From positions 2,070,464 through 2,134,463 of the forward strand of contig NZ_CABEHV010000004.1 in NCBI RefSeq assembly GCF_901542415.1: 64,000 bases of DNA. The letters are read 5' to 3'. Below, one piece after another: positions 36,879 to 47,055 of the stretch. Position 1 is the stretch's first letter, and every line of letters starts with the position of its first letter. The stretch is from Streptococcus mitis. Lineage in GTDB: Bacteria; Bacillota; Bacilli; Lactobacillales; Streptococcaceae. The position numbers were made by a program, and so were the translations under genes. The notes under the pieces were generated by a model. The model worked only from the letters and a program-made list of their open reading frames with translations. It made no database searches and was not told the origin of the DNA.

Positions 36879-36907
36879 ATTCTACACCAAAAGATTTGTC
36901 TTGTCAA
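36879..36907 (-). promoter_or_regulatory. Promoter of the amino-acid ABC operon
   Basis: Minus-strand -35 TTGACA (36902-36907) and -10 TAGAAT (36879-36884) are separated by 17 bp. A divergent extended -10 (TGTTATAAT, 36976-36984) on the plus strand serves recJ. Confidence 0.75.
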
Positions 36908-37008
36908 ATCATATCTGAAAAAATTCACTAAAATTTTATAAAAAAGCAATCTGGATAGAGAAAACGTCTAAATCGTGTTATAATGAAGCGATAGAATTCT
37001 TAGAAAGA

Positions 37009-39243
37009 GTGGATGTCTTTTTGATAACACCTACTTATGAATGGCAGTTTGCCCCGCAAGTAGAAGATGCGGATTTTACAAAGATAGCCAAGAAGGCTGG
37101 ACTGGGTCCTGAGGTGGCTCGGTTATTATTTGAAAGAGGAATTCAGGACCAAGAAAGTCTGAAGAAGTTTTTAGAGCCTTCCTTAGAGGACTTGCATGAC
37201 CCTTATCTGCTCCATGATATGGATAAGGCAGTGGAACGGATTCGTCAGGCCATTGAAGAAGGGGAAAATATCCTCGTTTACGGTGATTACGATGCGGATG
37301 GTATGACTTCGGCTTCTATTGTTAAGGAAAGTTTGGAACAGCTTGGTGCTGAGTGCCGTGTTTACTTGCCCAATCGTTTTACCGACGGTTATGGACCTAA
37401 TGCCAGTGTTTACAAATATTTTATCGAGCAAGAAGGAATTTCCTTGATTGTGACGGTGGATAATGGGGTTGCGGGTCACGAGGCTATTGAATTGGCCCAG
37501 TCTATGGGAGTAGATGTCATTGTGACTGACCACCATTCTATGCCTGAAACCTTACCAGATGCCTATGCTATTGTCCATCCTGAACATCCAGATGCGGACT
37601 ATCCTTTCAAATATTTGGCTGGTTGTGGAGTTGCTTTCAAGCTGGCTTGTGCCCTTTTAGAAGAAGTACAAGTGGAATTGCTTGATTTGGTCGCTATTGG
37701 TACCATTGCTGATATGGTTAGTTTGACAGATGAGAACCGTATCTTGGTTCAATATGGTCTGGAAATGTTGGGACATACTCAGCGCATTGGTTTACAAGAA
37801 ATGCTGGATATGGCTGGGATTGCCGCCAACGAGGTAACAGAAGAAACGGTTGGTTTCCAGATTGCCCCTCGTTTGAATGCTTTGGGCCGTTTGGATGATC
37901 CCAATCCTGCCATTGATTTGCTGACTGGCTTTGATGATGAGGAAGTACATGAGATTGCTCTCATGATTCATCAGAAAAACGAAGAGCGCAAGGAAATCGT
38001 CCAGTCTATCTATGAAGAAGCTAAGACCATGGTGGACCCTGAGAAGAAGGTCCAAGTCTTGGCTAAGGAAGGCTGGAATTCTGGGGTTCTGGGTATCGTC
38101 GCTGGTCGTTTGTTGGAAGAACTAGGGCAGACAGTCATCGTTCTCAATATAGAGGACGGTCGTGCCAAGGGTAGTGCTCGTAGTGTGGAAGCGGTCGATA
38201 TTTTTGAAGCCCTAGATCCCCATCGCGACCTCTTTATCGCATTTGGCGGTCATGCTGGCGCAGCAGGAATGACGCTGGAGGTTGAGAAACTCTCAGATTT
38301 ATCTCAGGTTTTGGAAGATTATGTCCGTGAAAAAGGAGCGGATGCTGCTGGCAAGAACAAGTTAAATCTAGATGAAGAACTGTATTTGGAAGCACTTAGC
38401 TTGGAAACAGTCAAAAGTTTTGAACGTTTGGCACCTTTTGGCATGGATAATCAGAAACCTGTCTTTTATATAAAGGATTTTCAGGTCGAAAGTGCCCGTA
38501 CCATGGGGGCGGGCAATGCCCATCTCAAACTGAAAATTTCTAAGGGTGAGGCTAGTTTTGAAGTGGTGGCCTTTGGCCAAGGCAGATGGGCGACAGAGTT
38601 TTCTCAAACCAAGAATCTAGAGCTGGCAGTCAAATTGTCTGTCAACCAATGGAATGGGCAAACTGCCCTGCAGTTGATGATGGTGGATGCGCGTGTGGAG
38701 GGTGTTCAACTTTTTAACATCCGTGGGAAAAATGCAGTCTTACCAGAAGAGGTTCCAGTCTTGGATTTCTCTGGAGAAGTGCCGGATTTAGCGACTAGTG
38801 AAGCGGTTGTCGTAAAAAACATACCTGAGGATATTACTCTGTTGAAAACCATTTTTCAGGAACAGAATTTCTCTGCCGTTTATTTCAAAAATGATATTGA
38901 CAAGGCCTACTATCTGACAGGCTATGGGACTAGAGAGCAGTTTGCCAAATTGTACAAGACCATCTACCAGTTCCCAGAGTTTGATATTCGCTACAAACTG
39001 AAGGATTTGGCAGCTTATCTTAATATCCAACAAATCTTGCTGGTCAAGATGATTCAAGTATTTGAAGAGCTAGGCTTTGTGACGATCAAAGATGGTGTCA
39101 TGACAGTCAATAAAGAGGCAGCAAAGCGGGAAATCGGAGAAAGTCAGATTTACCAAAATCTCAAACAAACCGTCAAAGACCAAGAAATGATGGCGCTGGG
39201 TACCGTGCAAGAAATTTATGACTTTTTAATGGAAAAAGAATAG
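37009..39243 (+). CDS. recJ: Single-stranded-DNA-specific exonuclease RecJ
   Basis: This 744-residue 5'-3' exonuclease acts in recombination and mismatch or base excision repair. The DHH-family phosphoesterase motifs are clear: YGDYDADGMTS (near residue 88-98), VTVDNG, TDHH and the DHHA1 motif FGGHAGAAGMTL. An OB-fold region follows, and a Firmicutes-type C-terminal extension. Two starts are possible: the ATG at 37009, or a TTG at 37021 giving the usual LITPTYEWQF N-terminus. Neither has a strong ribosome-binding site. The extended -10 at 36976-36984 drives it. Confidence 0.93.
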   Translation: MDVFLITPTYEWQFAPQVEDADFTKIAKKAGLGPEVARLLFERGIQDQESLKKFLEPSLEDLHDPYLLHDMDKAVERIRQAIEEGENILVYGDYDADGMTSASIVKESLEQLGAECRVYLPNRFTDGYGPNASVYKYFIEQEGISLIVTVDNGVAGHEAIELAQSMGVDVIVTDHHSMPETLPDAYAIVHPEHPDADYPFKYLAGCGVAFKLACALLEEVQVELLDLVAIGTIADMVSLTDENRILVQYGLEMLGHTQRIGLQEMLDMAGIAANEVTEETVGFQIAPRLNALGRLDDPNPAIDLLTGFDDEEVHEIALMIHQKNEERKEIVQSIYEEAKTMVDPEKKVQVLAKEGWNSGVLGIVAGRLLEELGQTVIVLNIEDGRAKGSARSVEAVDIFEALDPHRDLFIAFGGHAGAAGMTLEVEKLSDLSQVLEDYVREKGADAAGKNKLNLDEELYLEALSLETVKSFERLAPFGMDNQKPVFYIKDFQVESARTMGAGNAHLKLKISKGEASFEVVAFGQGRWATEFSQTKNLELAVKLSVNQWNGQTALQLMMVDARVEGVQLFNIRGKNAVLPEEVPVLDFSGEVPDLATSEAVVVKNIPEDITLLKTIFQEQNFSAVYFKNDIDKAYYLTGYGTREQFAKLYKTIYQFPEFDIRYKLKDLAAYLNIQQILLVKMIQVFEELGFVTIKDGVMTVNKEAAKREIGESQIYQNLKQTVKDQEMMALGTVQEIYDFLMEKE

Positions 39244-39251
39244 CAGATAGG

Positions 39252-39278
39252 AAAGAGTTGGGCAACCAGCTCTTTTTT
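39252..39278 (+). terminator. Terminator after recJ
   Basis: Arms AAGAGTTGG / CCAGCTCTT with a GCAA tetraloop and a following T run lie just past the recJ stop. One G-T pair is in the stem. Confidence 0.8.
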
Positions 39279-39416
39279 GAAAACAAATCTTCATTTTGAA
39301 AATCATTAAAAAAATGGTATAATGGTAGGAAAAGATTCGGCTAAAAGTAATAGTGCTTTTAGAATAAGAGGGTAAGCAACCCTATAATCAAGATAAACTA
39401 AGCTTTCGGAGGAAAA

Positions 39417-41078
39417 ATGAGTAATATCAGTTTAACAACACTTGGTGGTGTGCGTGAAAATGGGAAAAATATGTATATCGCTGAAATCGATGGGTCTATT
39501 TTCGTTTTGGATGCAGGTCTGAAGTACCCTGAAAATGAACAACTAGGGGTGGACGTAGTTATTCCAAATATGGACTACCTTTTTGAAAATAGCGACCGTA
39601 TCGCTGGCGTTTTCTTGACCCATGGGCATGCGGATGCCATTGGTGCTCTGCCTTATCTCTTGGCTGAAGCCAAGGTGCCTGTATTTGGCTCTGAACTGAC
39701 CATTGAGTTGGCCAAACTCTTTGTCAAAGGAAATGATACGGTTAAGAAATTCAATGATTTCCATGTCATTGATGAGAATACGGAGATTGATTTTGGAGGG
39801 ACTGTGGTTTCCTTCTTCCGTACGACCCACTCTATCCCAGAAAGTCTGGGTGTGGTCTTGAAGACAGCTGAAGGAAGCATCGTTTATACAGGTGACTTCA
39901 AATTTGACCAGACAGCTAGTGAATCCTATGCGACAGACTTCGCTCGTTTGGCAGAAATCGGTCGTGATGGAGTTCTAGCTCTTCTTAGCGATTCAGCCAA
40001 TGCGGACAGTAATATCCAAGTGGCTAGCGAAAGTGAAGTTGGGGACGAGATCACTCAAACCATTTCGGACTGGGATGGTCGTATCATTGTTGCAGCAGTA
40101 GCTAGCAACCTCTCTCGTATCCAGCAGGTGTTTGACGCTGCGGATGCAACAGGCCGCCGTGTGGTCTTGACAGGATTTGATATTGAAAATATCGTCCGTA
40201 CTGCTATTCGCCTTAAGAAATTGTCTCTAGCTAACGAGAGTCTTTTGATTAAGCCAAAAGATATGTCTCGCTTTGAAGACCATGAGTTGATTATCCTTGA
40301 GACAGGTCGTATGGGTGAGCCTATCAACGGTCTTCGCAAGATGTCGATTGGTCGCCACCGTTATGTGGAAATCAAGGACGGTGACCTAGTTTATATTGTA
40401 ACCACTCCGTCTATCGCTAAAGAAGCAGTCATGGCGCGTGTGGAAAACATGATTTACCAAGCTGGCGGAGTTGTCAAACTGATCACTCAAAGCTTGCGTG
40501 TGTCAGGACATGGAAATGCGCGTGATTTGCAGTTGATGATCAATCTCTTGCAACCCAAGTATCTCTTCCCAATTCAAGGAGAATACCGCGAGTTGGATGC
40601 CCATGCTAAGGCTGCTATGGCAGTTGGGATGTTGCCAGAACGCATTTTTATCCCTAAAAAGGGAACCAGCATGGCTTATGAGAATGGAGACTTTGTCCCA
40701 GCTGGAGCGGTTTCGGCAGGGGATGTCTTGATTGACGGGAATGCCATTGGTGATGTTGGCAATGTGGTTCTTCGTGACCGTAAGGTCTTGTCAGAAGATG
40801 GAATTTTCATCGTCGCAATCACCGTTAACCGTCGTGAGAAGAAAATTGTGGCCAAGGCTCGTGTGCATACGCGTGGATTTGTTTATCTCAAGAAGAGTCG
40901 TGATATTCTCCGTGAAAGTTCAGAATTGATTAACCAGACGGTAGAAGACTATCTTCAAGGAGATGACTTTGACTGGGCAGACCTCAAAGGGAAGGTTCGT
41001 GATAATCTTACCAAGTACCTCTTTGACCAAACCAAGCGTCGTCCAGCTATTTTACCAGTAGTCATGGAAGCGAAATAA
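39417..41078 (+). CDS. rnjB: Ribonuclease J2
   Basis: This is a 553-residue beta-CASP metallo-beta-lactamase-fold RNase of the RNase J family, which degrades and processes mRNA from the 5' end and internally. The metal motif reads HGHADAIG; catalytically strong RNase J1 proteins have HGHEDHIG. Loss of the second His is typical of the J2 paralogue, which works mainly as a partner of J1. Other motifs (TGDFKFDQ, SGHGNARDLQLMI) are present. CTTTCGGAGGAAA precedes the ATG. It lies between recJ and an esterase gene, as in pneumococcus. Confidence 0.93.
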   Translation: MSNISLTTLGGVRENGKNMYIAEIDGSIFVLDAGLKYPENEQLGVDVVIPNMDYLFENSDRIAGVFLTHGHADAIGALPYLLAEAKVPVFGSELTIELAKLFVKGNDTVKKFNDFHVIDENTEIDFGGTVVSFFRTTHSIPESLGVVLKTAEGSIVYTGDFKFDQTASESYATDFARLAEIGRDGVLALLSDSANADSNIQVASESEVGDEITQTISDWDGRIIVAAVASNLSRIQQVFDAADATGRRVVLTGFDIENIVRTAIRLKKLSLANESLLIKPKDMSRFEDHELIILETGRMGEPINGLRKMSIGRHRYVEIKDGDLVYIVTTPSIAKEAVMARVENMIYQAGGVVKLITQSLRVSGHGNARDLQLMINLLQPKYLFPIQGEYRELDAHAKAAMAVGMLPERIFIPKKGTSMAYENGDFVPAGAVSAGDVLIDGNAIGDVGNVVLRDRKVLSEDGIFIVAITVNRREKKIVAKARVHTRGFVYLKKSRDILRESSELINQTVEDYLQGDDFDWADLKGKVRDNLTKYLFDQTKRRPAILPVVMEAK

Positions 41079-41085
41079 TTGTTGA

Positions 41086-41925
<840 letters not shown>

Positions 41926-41987
41926 TTTAGCTTTCTTTCAGCTTGTTTTAGTAAAATAGACTTTATTTGCTAGAAAGGTGGAGGAAC

Positions 41988-42689
41988 ATGCGCTGGATTT
42001 TTCGTTTGATAGGGGCTTTCTTTTCTTTTGTGTGGCGTTTGTTTTGGCGTCTAGTTTGGATAGCTTTTCTTTTGTGTGCTTTTGCTTTTGGACTTCTCTG
42101 GTATCTGAACGGTGATTTTCAAGGAGCGCTAAAGCAAGCAGAACTGTCAGTCAAGATTGGTAAACAAAGTATCGACCAATGGGAAAAAACAGGGCAACTG
42201 CCTAAGTTGAACCAGACAGATAGCCACCAACACTCTGAAGGAAGGTGGCCGCAGGCTTCTGCTCGTATTTACCTAGATCCGCAGATAGATTCACGCTTTC
42301 AAGAAGCTTATGTAGAAGCGATTCAGAATTGGAATCAAACTGGTGCCTTTAAGTTTGAACTGGTGACTGAGGCCAGCAAGGCAGATATCTTGGCTACGGA
42401 GATGAATGACGGAGGTACTCCTGTGGCAGGAGAGGCAGAAAGTCAGACCAATCTCTTGACGGGGCAATTCTTGTCTGTCACGGTACGGTTGAATCACTAT
42501 TATCTGTCCAATCCAAACTATGGCTATTCCTATGAGCGCATTGTCCATACAGCAGAACATGAGTTGGGGCATGCGATTGGCTTGGACCATACAGATGAGA
42601 AGTCTGTCATGCAACCTGCAGGTTCTTTTTATGGTATCCAGGAAGAGGATGTTGAAAGACTTCGAAAATTATATGAGACCAATGAGTAG
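41988..42689 (+). CDS. Membrane-anchored matrixin-like zinc metalloprotease
   Basis: This 233-residue protein begins with an uncleaved hydrophobic segment (residues about 4-38) that would anchor it to the membrane with the catalytic domain outside. The active site [11 protein letters not shown] is a full metzincin motif HExxHxxGxxH, followed by a Met-turn-like [11 protein letters not shown]. It therefore looks like a small matrixin. The start at 41988 follows GGTGGAGGAAC. It lies between estA and uvrC; in pneumococcus, as I remember, murM and murN occupy that interval, so their absence here is notable. Substrate unknown. Confidence 0.85.
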   Translation: MRWIFRLIGAFFSFVWRLFWRLVWIAFLLCAFAFGLLWYLNGDFQGALKQAELSVKIGKQSIDQWEKTGQLPKLNQTDSHQHSEGRWPQASARIYLDPQIDSRFQEAYVEAIQNWNQTGAFKFELVTEASKADILATEMNDGGTPVAGEAESQTNLLTGQFLSVTVRLNHYYLSNPNYGYSYERIVHTAEHELGHAIGLDHTDEKSVMQPAGSFYGIQEEDVERLRKLYETNE

Positions 42690-42713
42690 GGGACTATCTT
42701 TCCCTACTTTTTT
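42686..42713 (+). terminator. Terminator overlapping the matrixin-like gene stop codon
   Basis: Arms GTAGGG / CCCTAC with a 10-base loop and a run of T. The first arm includes the TAG stop codon, and the T run merges with the uvrC promoter. Confidence 0.8.
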
Positions 42714-42721
42714 GCTATAAT
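42713..42721 (+). promoter_or_regulatory. Extended -10 promoter of uvrC, likely leaderless
   Basis: TGCTATAAT is a perfect extended -10 element. It ends 6 bp before the uvrC ATG, so the expected transcription start is the A of that ATG. No good -35 and no ribosome-binding site at usable distance are visible. Confidence 0.6.
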
Positions 42722-42727
42722 GGAACT

Positions 42728-44575
42728 ATGAACAACTTGATTAAATCAAAACTAGAGCTCCTGCCGACCAGCCCTGGTTGCTACATTCACAAGGATAAAA
42801 ACGGTACCATTATCTATGTAGGAAAGGCTAAAAATCTGCGTAATCGCGTGAGGTCCTATTTCCGTGGAAGTCACGATACCAAAACAGAGGCTCTGGTATC
42901 TGAAATTGTGGATTTTGAATTTATTGTTACGGAGTCTAATATTGAGGCACTTCTCCTAGAAATCAACCTGATCAAGGAAAATAAGCCTAAGTACAATATT
43001 ATGCTCAAGGATGATAAGTCCTATCCCTTCATCAAAATCACCAATGAGCGCTATCCTCGCTTGATTATCACTCGTCAGGTCAAGAAAGACGGGGGACTCT
43101 ACTTTGGACCCTATCCAGATGTGGGGGCAGCCAATGAAATCAAGCGATTACTGGATCGGATTTTCCCTTTTAGAAAGTGTACAAATCCACCGTCTAAGGT
43201 CTGTTTCTACTACCATATCGGCCAATGTATGGCCCACACCATCTGTAAGAAAGATGAGGCCTATTTCAAGTCCATGGCTCAGGAGGTTTCTGATTTCCTA
43301 AAAGGGCAGGATGACAAAATCATCGATGACCTAAAGGGCAAAATGGCAGCGGCAGCCCAAGCTATGGAGTTTGAACGTGCGGCGGAATACCGTGATCTGA
43401 TTCAGGCGATTGGAACGCTTCGAACCAAGCAGCGGGTCATGGCTAAGGATCTCCAAAATCGGGATGTCTTTGGCTACTATGTGGACAAGGGATGGATGTG
43501 TGTTCAGGTTTTCTTTGTCCGTCAGGGAAAACTCATTGAGCGCGATGTCAATCTCTTTCCCTACTACAATGATCCGGATGAGGATTTCTTGACCTATGTG
43601 GGACAATTCTATCAAGAAAAATCTCACCTAGTTCCTAATGAGGTGCTGATTCCGCAGGATATTGACGAAGAAGCCGTCAAGGTCTTAGTGGATACTAAGA
43701 TTCTCAAACCCCAGCGTGGTGAGAAAAAGCAACTGGTCAATTTGGCTATAAAGAATGCTCGAGTCAGTCTAGAGCAGAAGTTCAACCTGTTAGAGAAATC
43801 TGTCGAAAAGACACAAGGAGCTATTGAAAATCTAGGTCGTTTGCTCCAAATACCGACCCCAGTCCGCATCGAATCCTTCGATAACTCTAATATCATGGGG
43901 ACCAGTCCTGTTTCAGCCATGGTGGTCTTTGTCAACGGCAAACCAAGTAAGAAAGATTACCGTAAGTATAAAATCAAGACCGTAGTCGGGCCAGACGACT
44001 ATGCGAGTATGAGAGAAGTCATTCGCAGGCGCTATGGTCGAGTACAGCGTGACGGTTTGACTCCTCCAGATTTGATTGTCATCGATGGGGGACAAGGTCA
44101 AGTCAATATCGCCAAGCAAGTCATACAAGAGGAACTGGGTCTGGATATTCCCATTGCAGGTTTGCAAAAAAATGACAAGCACCAAACCCATGAATTACTT
44201 TTTGGAGATCCACTTGAGGTGGTGGAGTTGTCTCGCAATTCTCAGGAATTTTTCCTGCTCCAACGTATCCAAGATGAGGTCCACCGCTTTGCTATTACTT
44301 TCCACCGTCAACTGCGCTCCAAAAATTCTTTTTCATCACAACTGGATGGAATTGAAGGGCTGGGACCTAAACGCAAGCAGAATCTCATGAAGCATTTCAA
44401 GTCTTTGAGCAAAATCAAGGAAGCCAGTGTGGATGAGATTGTTGATGTTGGAGTACCTAGAACGGTTGCAGAGGCTGTACAGAGGAAGTTGAACCCGCAG
44501 GAAGAAGAGGAATTAGCTCAAGTGGCGGAAGAAAGAGTAGATTATCAAACGGAAGGAAACCACAATGAACCATAA
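42728..44575 (+). CDS. uvrC: Excinuclease ABC subunit C
   Basis: This 615-residue nuclease makes both cuts in nucleotide excision repair. Domains in order: GIY-YIG endonuclease (residues about 12-95; [20 protein letters not shown]), a cysteine-rich stretch, the UVR domain that binds UvrB (about 200-235), an RNase H-like nuclease domain ([29 protein letters not shown]) and C-terminal helix-hairpin-helix repeats ([16 protein letters not shown]). The ATG probably coincides with the transcription start. It overlaps the following phosphoesterase gene by 11 bp, so the two are cotranscribed. Confidence 0.96.
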   Translation: MNNLIKSKLELLPTSPGCYIHKDKNGTIIYVGKAKNLRNRVRSYFRGSHDTKTEALVSEIVDFEFIVTESNIEALLLEINLIKENKPKYNIMLKDDKSYPFIKITNERYPRLIITRQVKKDGGLYFGPYPDVGAANEIKRLLDRIFPFRKCTNPPSKVCFYYHIGQCMAHTICKKDEAYFKSMAQEVSDFLKGQDDKIIDDLKGKMAAAAQAMEFERAAEYRDLIQAIGTLRTKQRVMAKDLQNRDVFGYYVDKGWMCVQVFFVRQGKLIERDVNLFPYYNDPDEDFLTYVGQFYQEKSHLVPNEVLIPQDIDEEAVKVLVDTKILKPQRGEKKQLVNLAIKNARVSLEQKFNLLEKSVEKTQGAIENLGRLLQIPTPVRIESFDNSNIMGTSPVSAMVVFVNGKPSKKDYRKYKIKTVVGPDDYASMREVIRRRYGRVQRDGLTPPDLIVIDGGQGQVNIAKQVIQEELGLDIPIAGLQKNDKHQTHELLFGDPLEVVELSRNSQEFFLLQRIQDEVHRFAITFHRQLRSKNSFSSQLDGIEGLGPKRKQNLMKHFKSLSKIKEASVDEIVDVGVPRTVAEAVQRKLNPQEEEELAQVAEERVDYQTEGNHNEP

Positions 44576-45398
44576 AATCGCAATTTTATCAGATATTCAT
44601 GGCAATACAACTGCCCTAGAAGCAGTGATTGCAGATGCTAAAAATCAAGGAGTCAGTGAATACTGGCTTCTGGGAGATATTTTTCTTCCCGGTCCCGGTG
44701 CAAATGACTTGGTCGCCCTGTTAAAGGACCTTCCTATAACAGCCAGTGTTCGAGGCAATTGGGATGATTGTGTCCTTGAGGCCTTGGATGGTGAATATGG
44801 TTTGGAACATCCACAAGAAATCCAGTCAATGCGAATGACCCAGTTTTTGATGGAGCGAATGGATCCTGCAACGATTGTCTGGCTACGAAGCTTGCCTTTG
44901 CTAGAAAAGAAAGAAGTTGACGGACTGCGCTTTTCTCTCTCTCATAATTTACCTGACAAAAACTATGGTGGGGACCTACTGGTTGATAATGATACGGAGA
45001 AATTTGACCAACTCCTAGATGATGAAACCGACGTGGCAGTCTATGGTCATGTTCACAAGCAGTTGCTTCGTTATGGCAGTCAAGGGCAACAAATCATCAA
45101 TCCAGGTTCGATTGGTATGCCCTATTTTAATTGGGAGGCGTTAAAAAATCACCGTGCCCAGTATGCCGTGATAGAAGTTGAAGATGGGGAATTACTCAAT
45201 ATCCAATTTCGTAAAGTCGCTTATGATTATGAAGCGGAGTTAGAATTGGCCAAGTCCAAGGGGCTTCCCTTTATCGAAATGTATGAAGAGCTACGAAGAG
45301 AAGACAACTATCAGGGGCACAATCTGGAACTTTTAGCAAGCTTAATAGAAAAGCATGGGTATGTAGAAGATGTGAAGAATTTTTTTGATTTTTTGTAA
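44565..45398 (+). CDS. Calcineurin-like metallophosphoesterase (paralogue B)
   Basis: This 277-residue protein is a paralogue of the one at 31120-31962, with shared motifs [31 protein letters not shown] and [11 protein letters not shown]. It overlaps the uvrC stop by 11 bp with a ribosome-binding site (GGAAGGAAA) inside uvrC. Substrate unknown. Two copies of the same small phosphoesterase within 14 kb suggests an old duplication with functional divergence. Confidence 0.88.
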   Translation: MNHKIAILSDIHGNTTALEAVIADAKNQGVSEYWLLGDIFLPGPGANDLVALLKDLPITASVRGNWDDCVLEALDGEYGLEHPQEIQSMRMTQFLMERMDPATIVWLRSLPLLEKKEVDGLRFSLSHNLPDKNYGGDLLVDNDTEKFDQLLDDETDVAVYGHVHKQLLRYGSQGQQIINPGSIGMPYFNWEALKNHRAQYAVIEVEDGELLNIQFRKVAYDYEAELELAKSKGLPFIEMYEELRREDNYQGHNLELLASLIEKHGYVEDVKNFFDFL

Positions 45399-45430
45399 GA
45401 GTTTCCTAAAATAACCAATGCAAACTAAAA

Positions 45431-45456
45431 AAACGATTGGCTGATCCAATCGCTTT
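45431..45456. terminator. Bidirectional terminator between phosphoesterase B and aatB
   Basis: Arms CGATTGG / CCAATCG with a 5-base loop are flanked by an A tract on one side and T tract on the other. It lies between convergent genes. Confidence 0.8.
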
Positions 45457-45465
45457 TAGTATATC

Positions 45466-46266
45466 TTACTGTAACTGAGATTTATCTGGGAGATAAGAAC
45501 CACCTAGATAAGTATTGCTGAGTTTTTCAAGGGTTCCATCTTGGTAGAGTTCTTTGAGCGCTTTATCAAATTTCTCTTTAAACTCTTTTTGGTCGTTTGA
45601 GAAAACGATATAGTTGTTGGGGCTATCGGCAGAAGGTAAATCAACGACTGAGAGATCTAAGCCACGGTCCTTGATAATCTTTTGAACCGATACCTTGTCA
45701 AAAACTAGGAAATCAAATTCACCGTTAGAGAGGTCTAAGATTCGTTTACCGATATCCTCTCCAGAAAAATCGATAGTAGCGGGATTGTCAGTGTGTTTTT
45801 GATTCCAGTTATTGATGAATTGAGCGTTTGAAGTTCCAGTATCCTCTTGCGTTGTTTTGCCAGCGATTTGGTCAAGTGAAGTCAGAGGATTTTTCTTGTT
45901 GCTGACAAGGACGAGGGGATTGTTCGAAATTGGAAGTGAGTAAAGGTATTTTTCAGCACGCTCTTTTGTGTAACTCAAGTTATTGGCTGCAGCCTGATAG
46001 TGACCAGAATCAAGTCCTGGAAAGATACTCTCCCAGGCGGTTCTTTGAAATTGAATTTCGTAGTCGCTGAGTTTTTCATCTACTGCTTTTAGAACTTCAA
46101 TATCGAATCCTGTCAGATTGCCCTTGTCTTCGTAGTCAAATGGCGGCACATCACCAGCTGTAGCAACGACGATTGTTTTTTGAGAGTTAGTCTCTTTAGG
46201 TGTAGCTTGATTTCCACAGGCAACCAAAAATGGTAGGATGGCTAGTAATAGGCTAAATTTTTTCAT
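45466..46266 (-). CDS. aatB: Amino-acid ABC transporter substrate-binding lipoprotein AatB
   Basis: This is a 266-residue SBP_bac_3 lipoprotein. The signal peptide MKKFSLLLAILPFLVAC ends in a lipobox (LVAC), and the mature part has TAGDVPPFDYEDKGNLTGFD and the ligand-binding FQRTAWESIFPGL. It is like pneumococcal AatB, an orphan amino-acid-binding lipoprotein. No permease or ATPase gene is adjacent, so it probably works with a transporter encoded elsewhere. GGAGAC precedes the start; an earlier ATG five codons upstream lies over that site. Confidence 0.9.
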   Translation of the reverse strand: MKKFSLLLAILPFLVACGNQATPKETNSQKTIVVATAGDVPPFDYEDKGNLTGFDIEVLKAVDEKLSDYEIQFQRTAWESIFPGLDSGHYQAAANNLSYTKERAEKYLYSLPISNNPLVLVSNKKNPLTSLDQIAGKTTQEDTGTSNAQFINNWNQKHTDNPATIDFSGEDIGKRILDLSNGEFDFLVFDKVSVQKIIKDRGLDLSVVDLPSADSPNNYIVFSNDQKEFKEKFDKALKELYQDGTLEKLSNTYLGGSYLPDKSQLQ

Positions 46267-46437
46267 AATGTCTCCATTCAAATGTAAAGTTATCTGTTAG
46301 TTTATCAGAAACTTTCCCGATGAACCAATATATATTTTTTATGGCTGTGATAAAAAAACTTAATCATGAAAAATCCCTGCAAGCTCTTTCAAATTATGGT
46401 AGAATGGAAGCAGTAGAATTAGAAAAGGAAATCGATT

Positions 46438-47043
46438 ATGAAATTTCTTGAATTAAATAAAAAACGTCATGCGACCAAGCATTTCACTGATAAGTCAGTT
46501 GATCCAAAAGATGTGCGTACGGCTATCGAAATCGCAACCTTGGCTCCAAGTGCCCACAATAGTCAGCCTTGGAAATTTGTGGTCGTTCGTGAGAAAAATG
46601 CTGAACTGGCAAAATTGGCTTACGGTTCCAACTTTGAGCAGGTATCATCAGCGCCTGTAACTATTGCCTTGTTTACAGACACAGATCTGGCTAAACGTGC
46701 CCGCAAGATTGCCCGTGTCGGTGGTGCTAAAAATTTCTCAGAAGAACAACTTCAATACTTCATGAAAAATTTGCCTGCGGAATTTGCCCGTTACAATGAA
46801 CAACAAGTCAGCGACTACCTAGCCCTCAATGCAGGTTTGGTTGCTATGAACTTGGTTCTCGCTCTTACAGACCAAGGAATCGGATCAAATCTGATTCTTG
46901 GTTTTGACAAATCAAAAGTCAACGAAGTTTTGGACATCGAAGACCGTTTCCGCCCAGAACTTTTGATTACGGTAGGCTATACAGACGAAAAATTGGAACC
47001 AAGCTACCGCTTGCCAGTAGATGAAATCATCGAGAAAAGATAG
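46438..47043 (+). CDS. Nitroreductase family protein
   Basis: This 201-residue FMN-dependent NAD(P)H oxidoreductase has the phosphate-binding KKRHATKHFTD N-terminus, IATLAPSAHNSQPWKFVVV, and GIGSNLILGFDKS flavin contacts. Physiological substrate unknown; such enzymes reduce quinones, nitro compounds or flavins. It is followed by pepV after 12 bp, likely an operon. AAAGGAAA precedes the start. Confidence 0.9.
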   Translation: MKFLELNKKRHATKHFTDKSVDPKDVRTAIEIATLAPSAHNSQPWKFVVVREKNAELAKLAYGSNFEQVSSAPVTIALFTDTDLAKRARKIARVGGAKNFSEEQLQYFMKNLPAEFARYNEQQVSDYLALNAGLVAMNLVLALTDQGIGSNLILGFDKSKVNEVLDIEDRFRPELLITVGYTDEKLEPSYRLPVDEIIEKR

Positions 47044-47055
47044 AAGGAAGATAAT

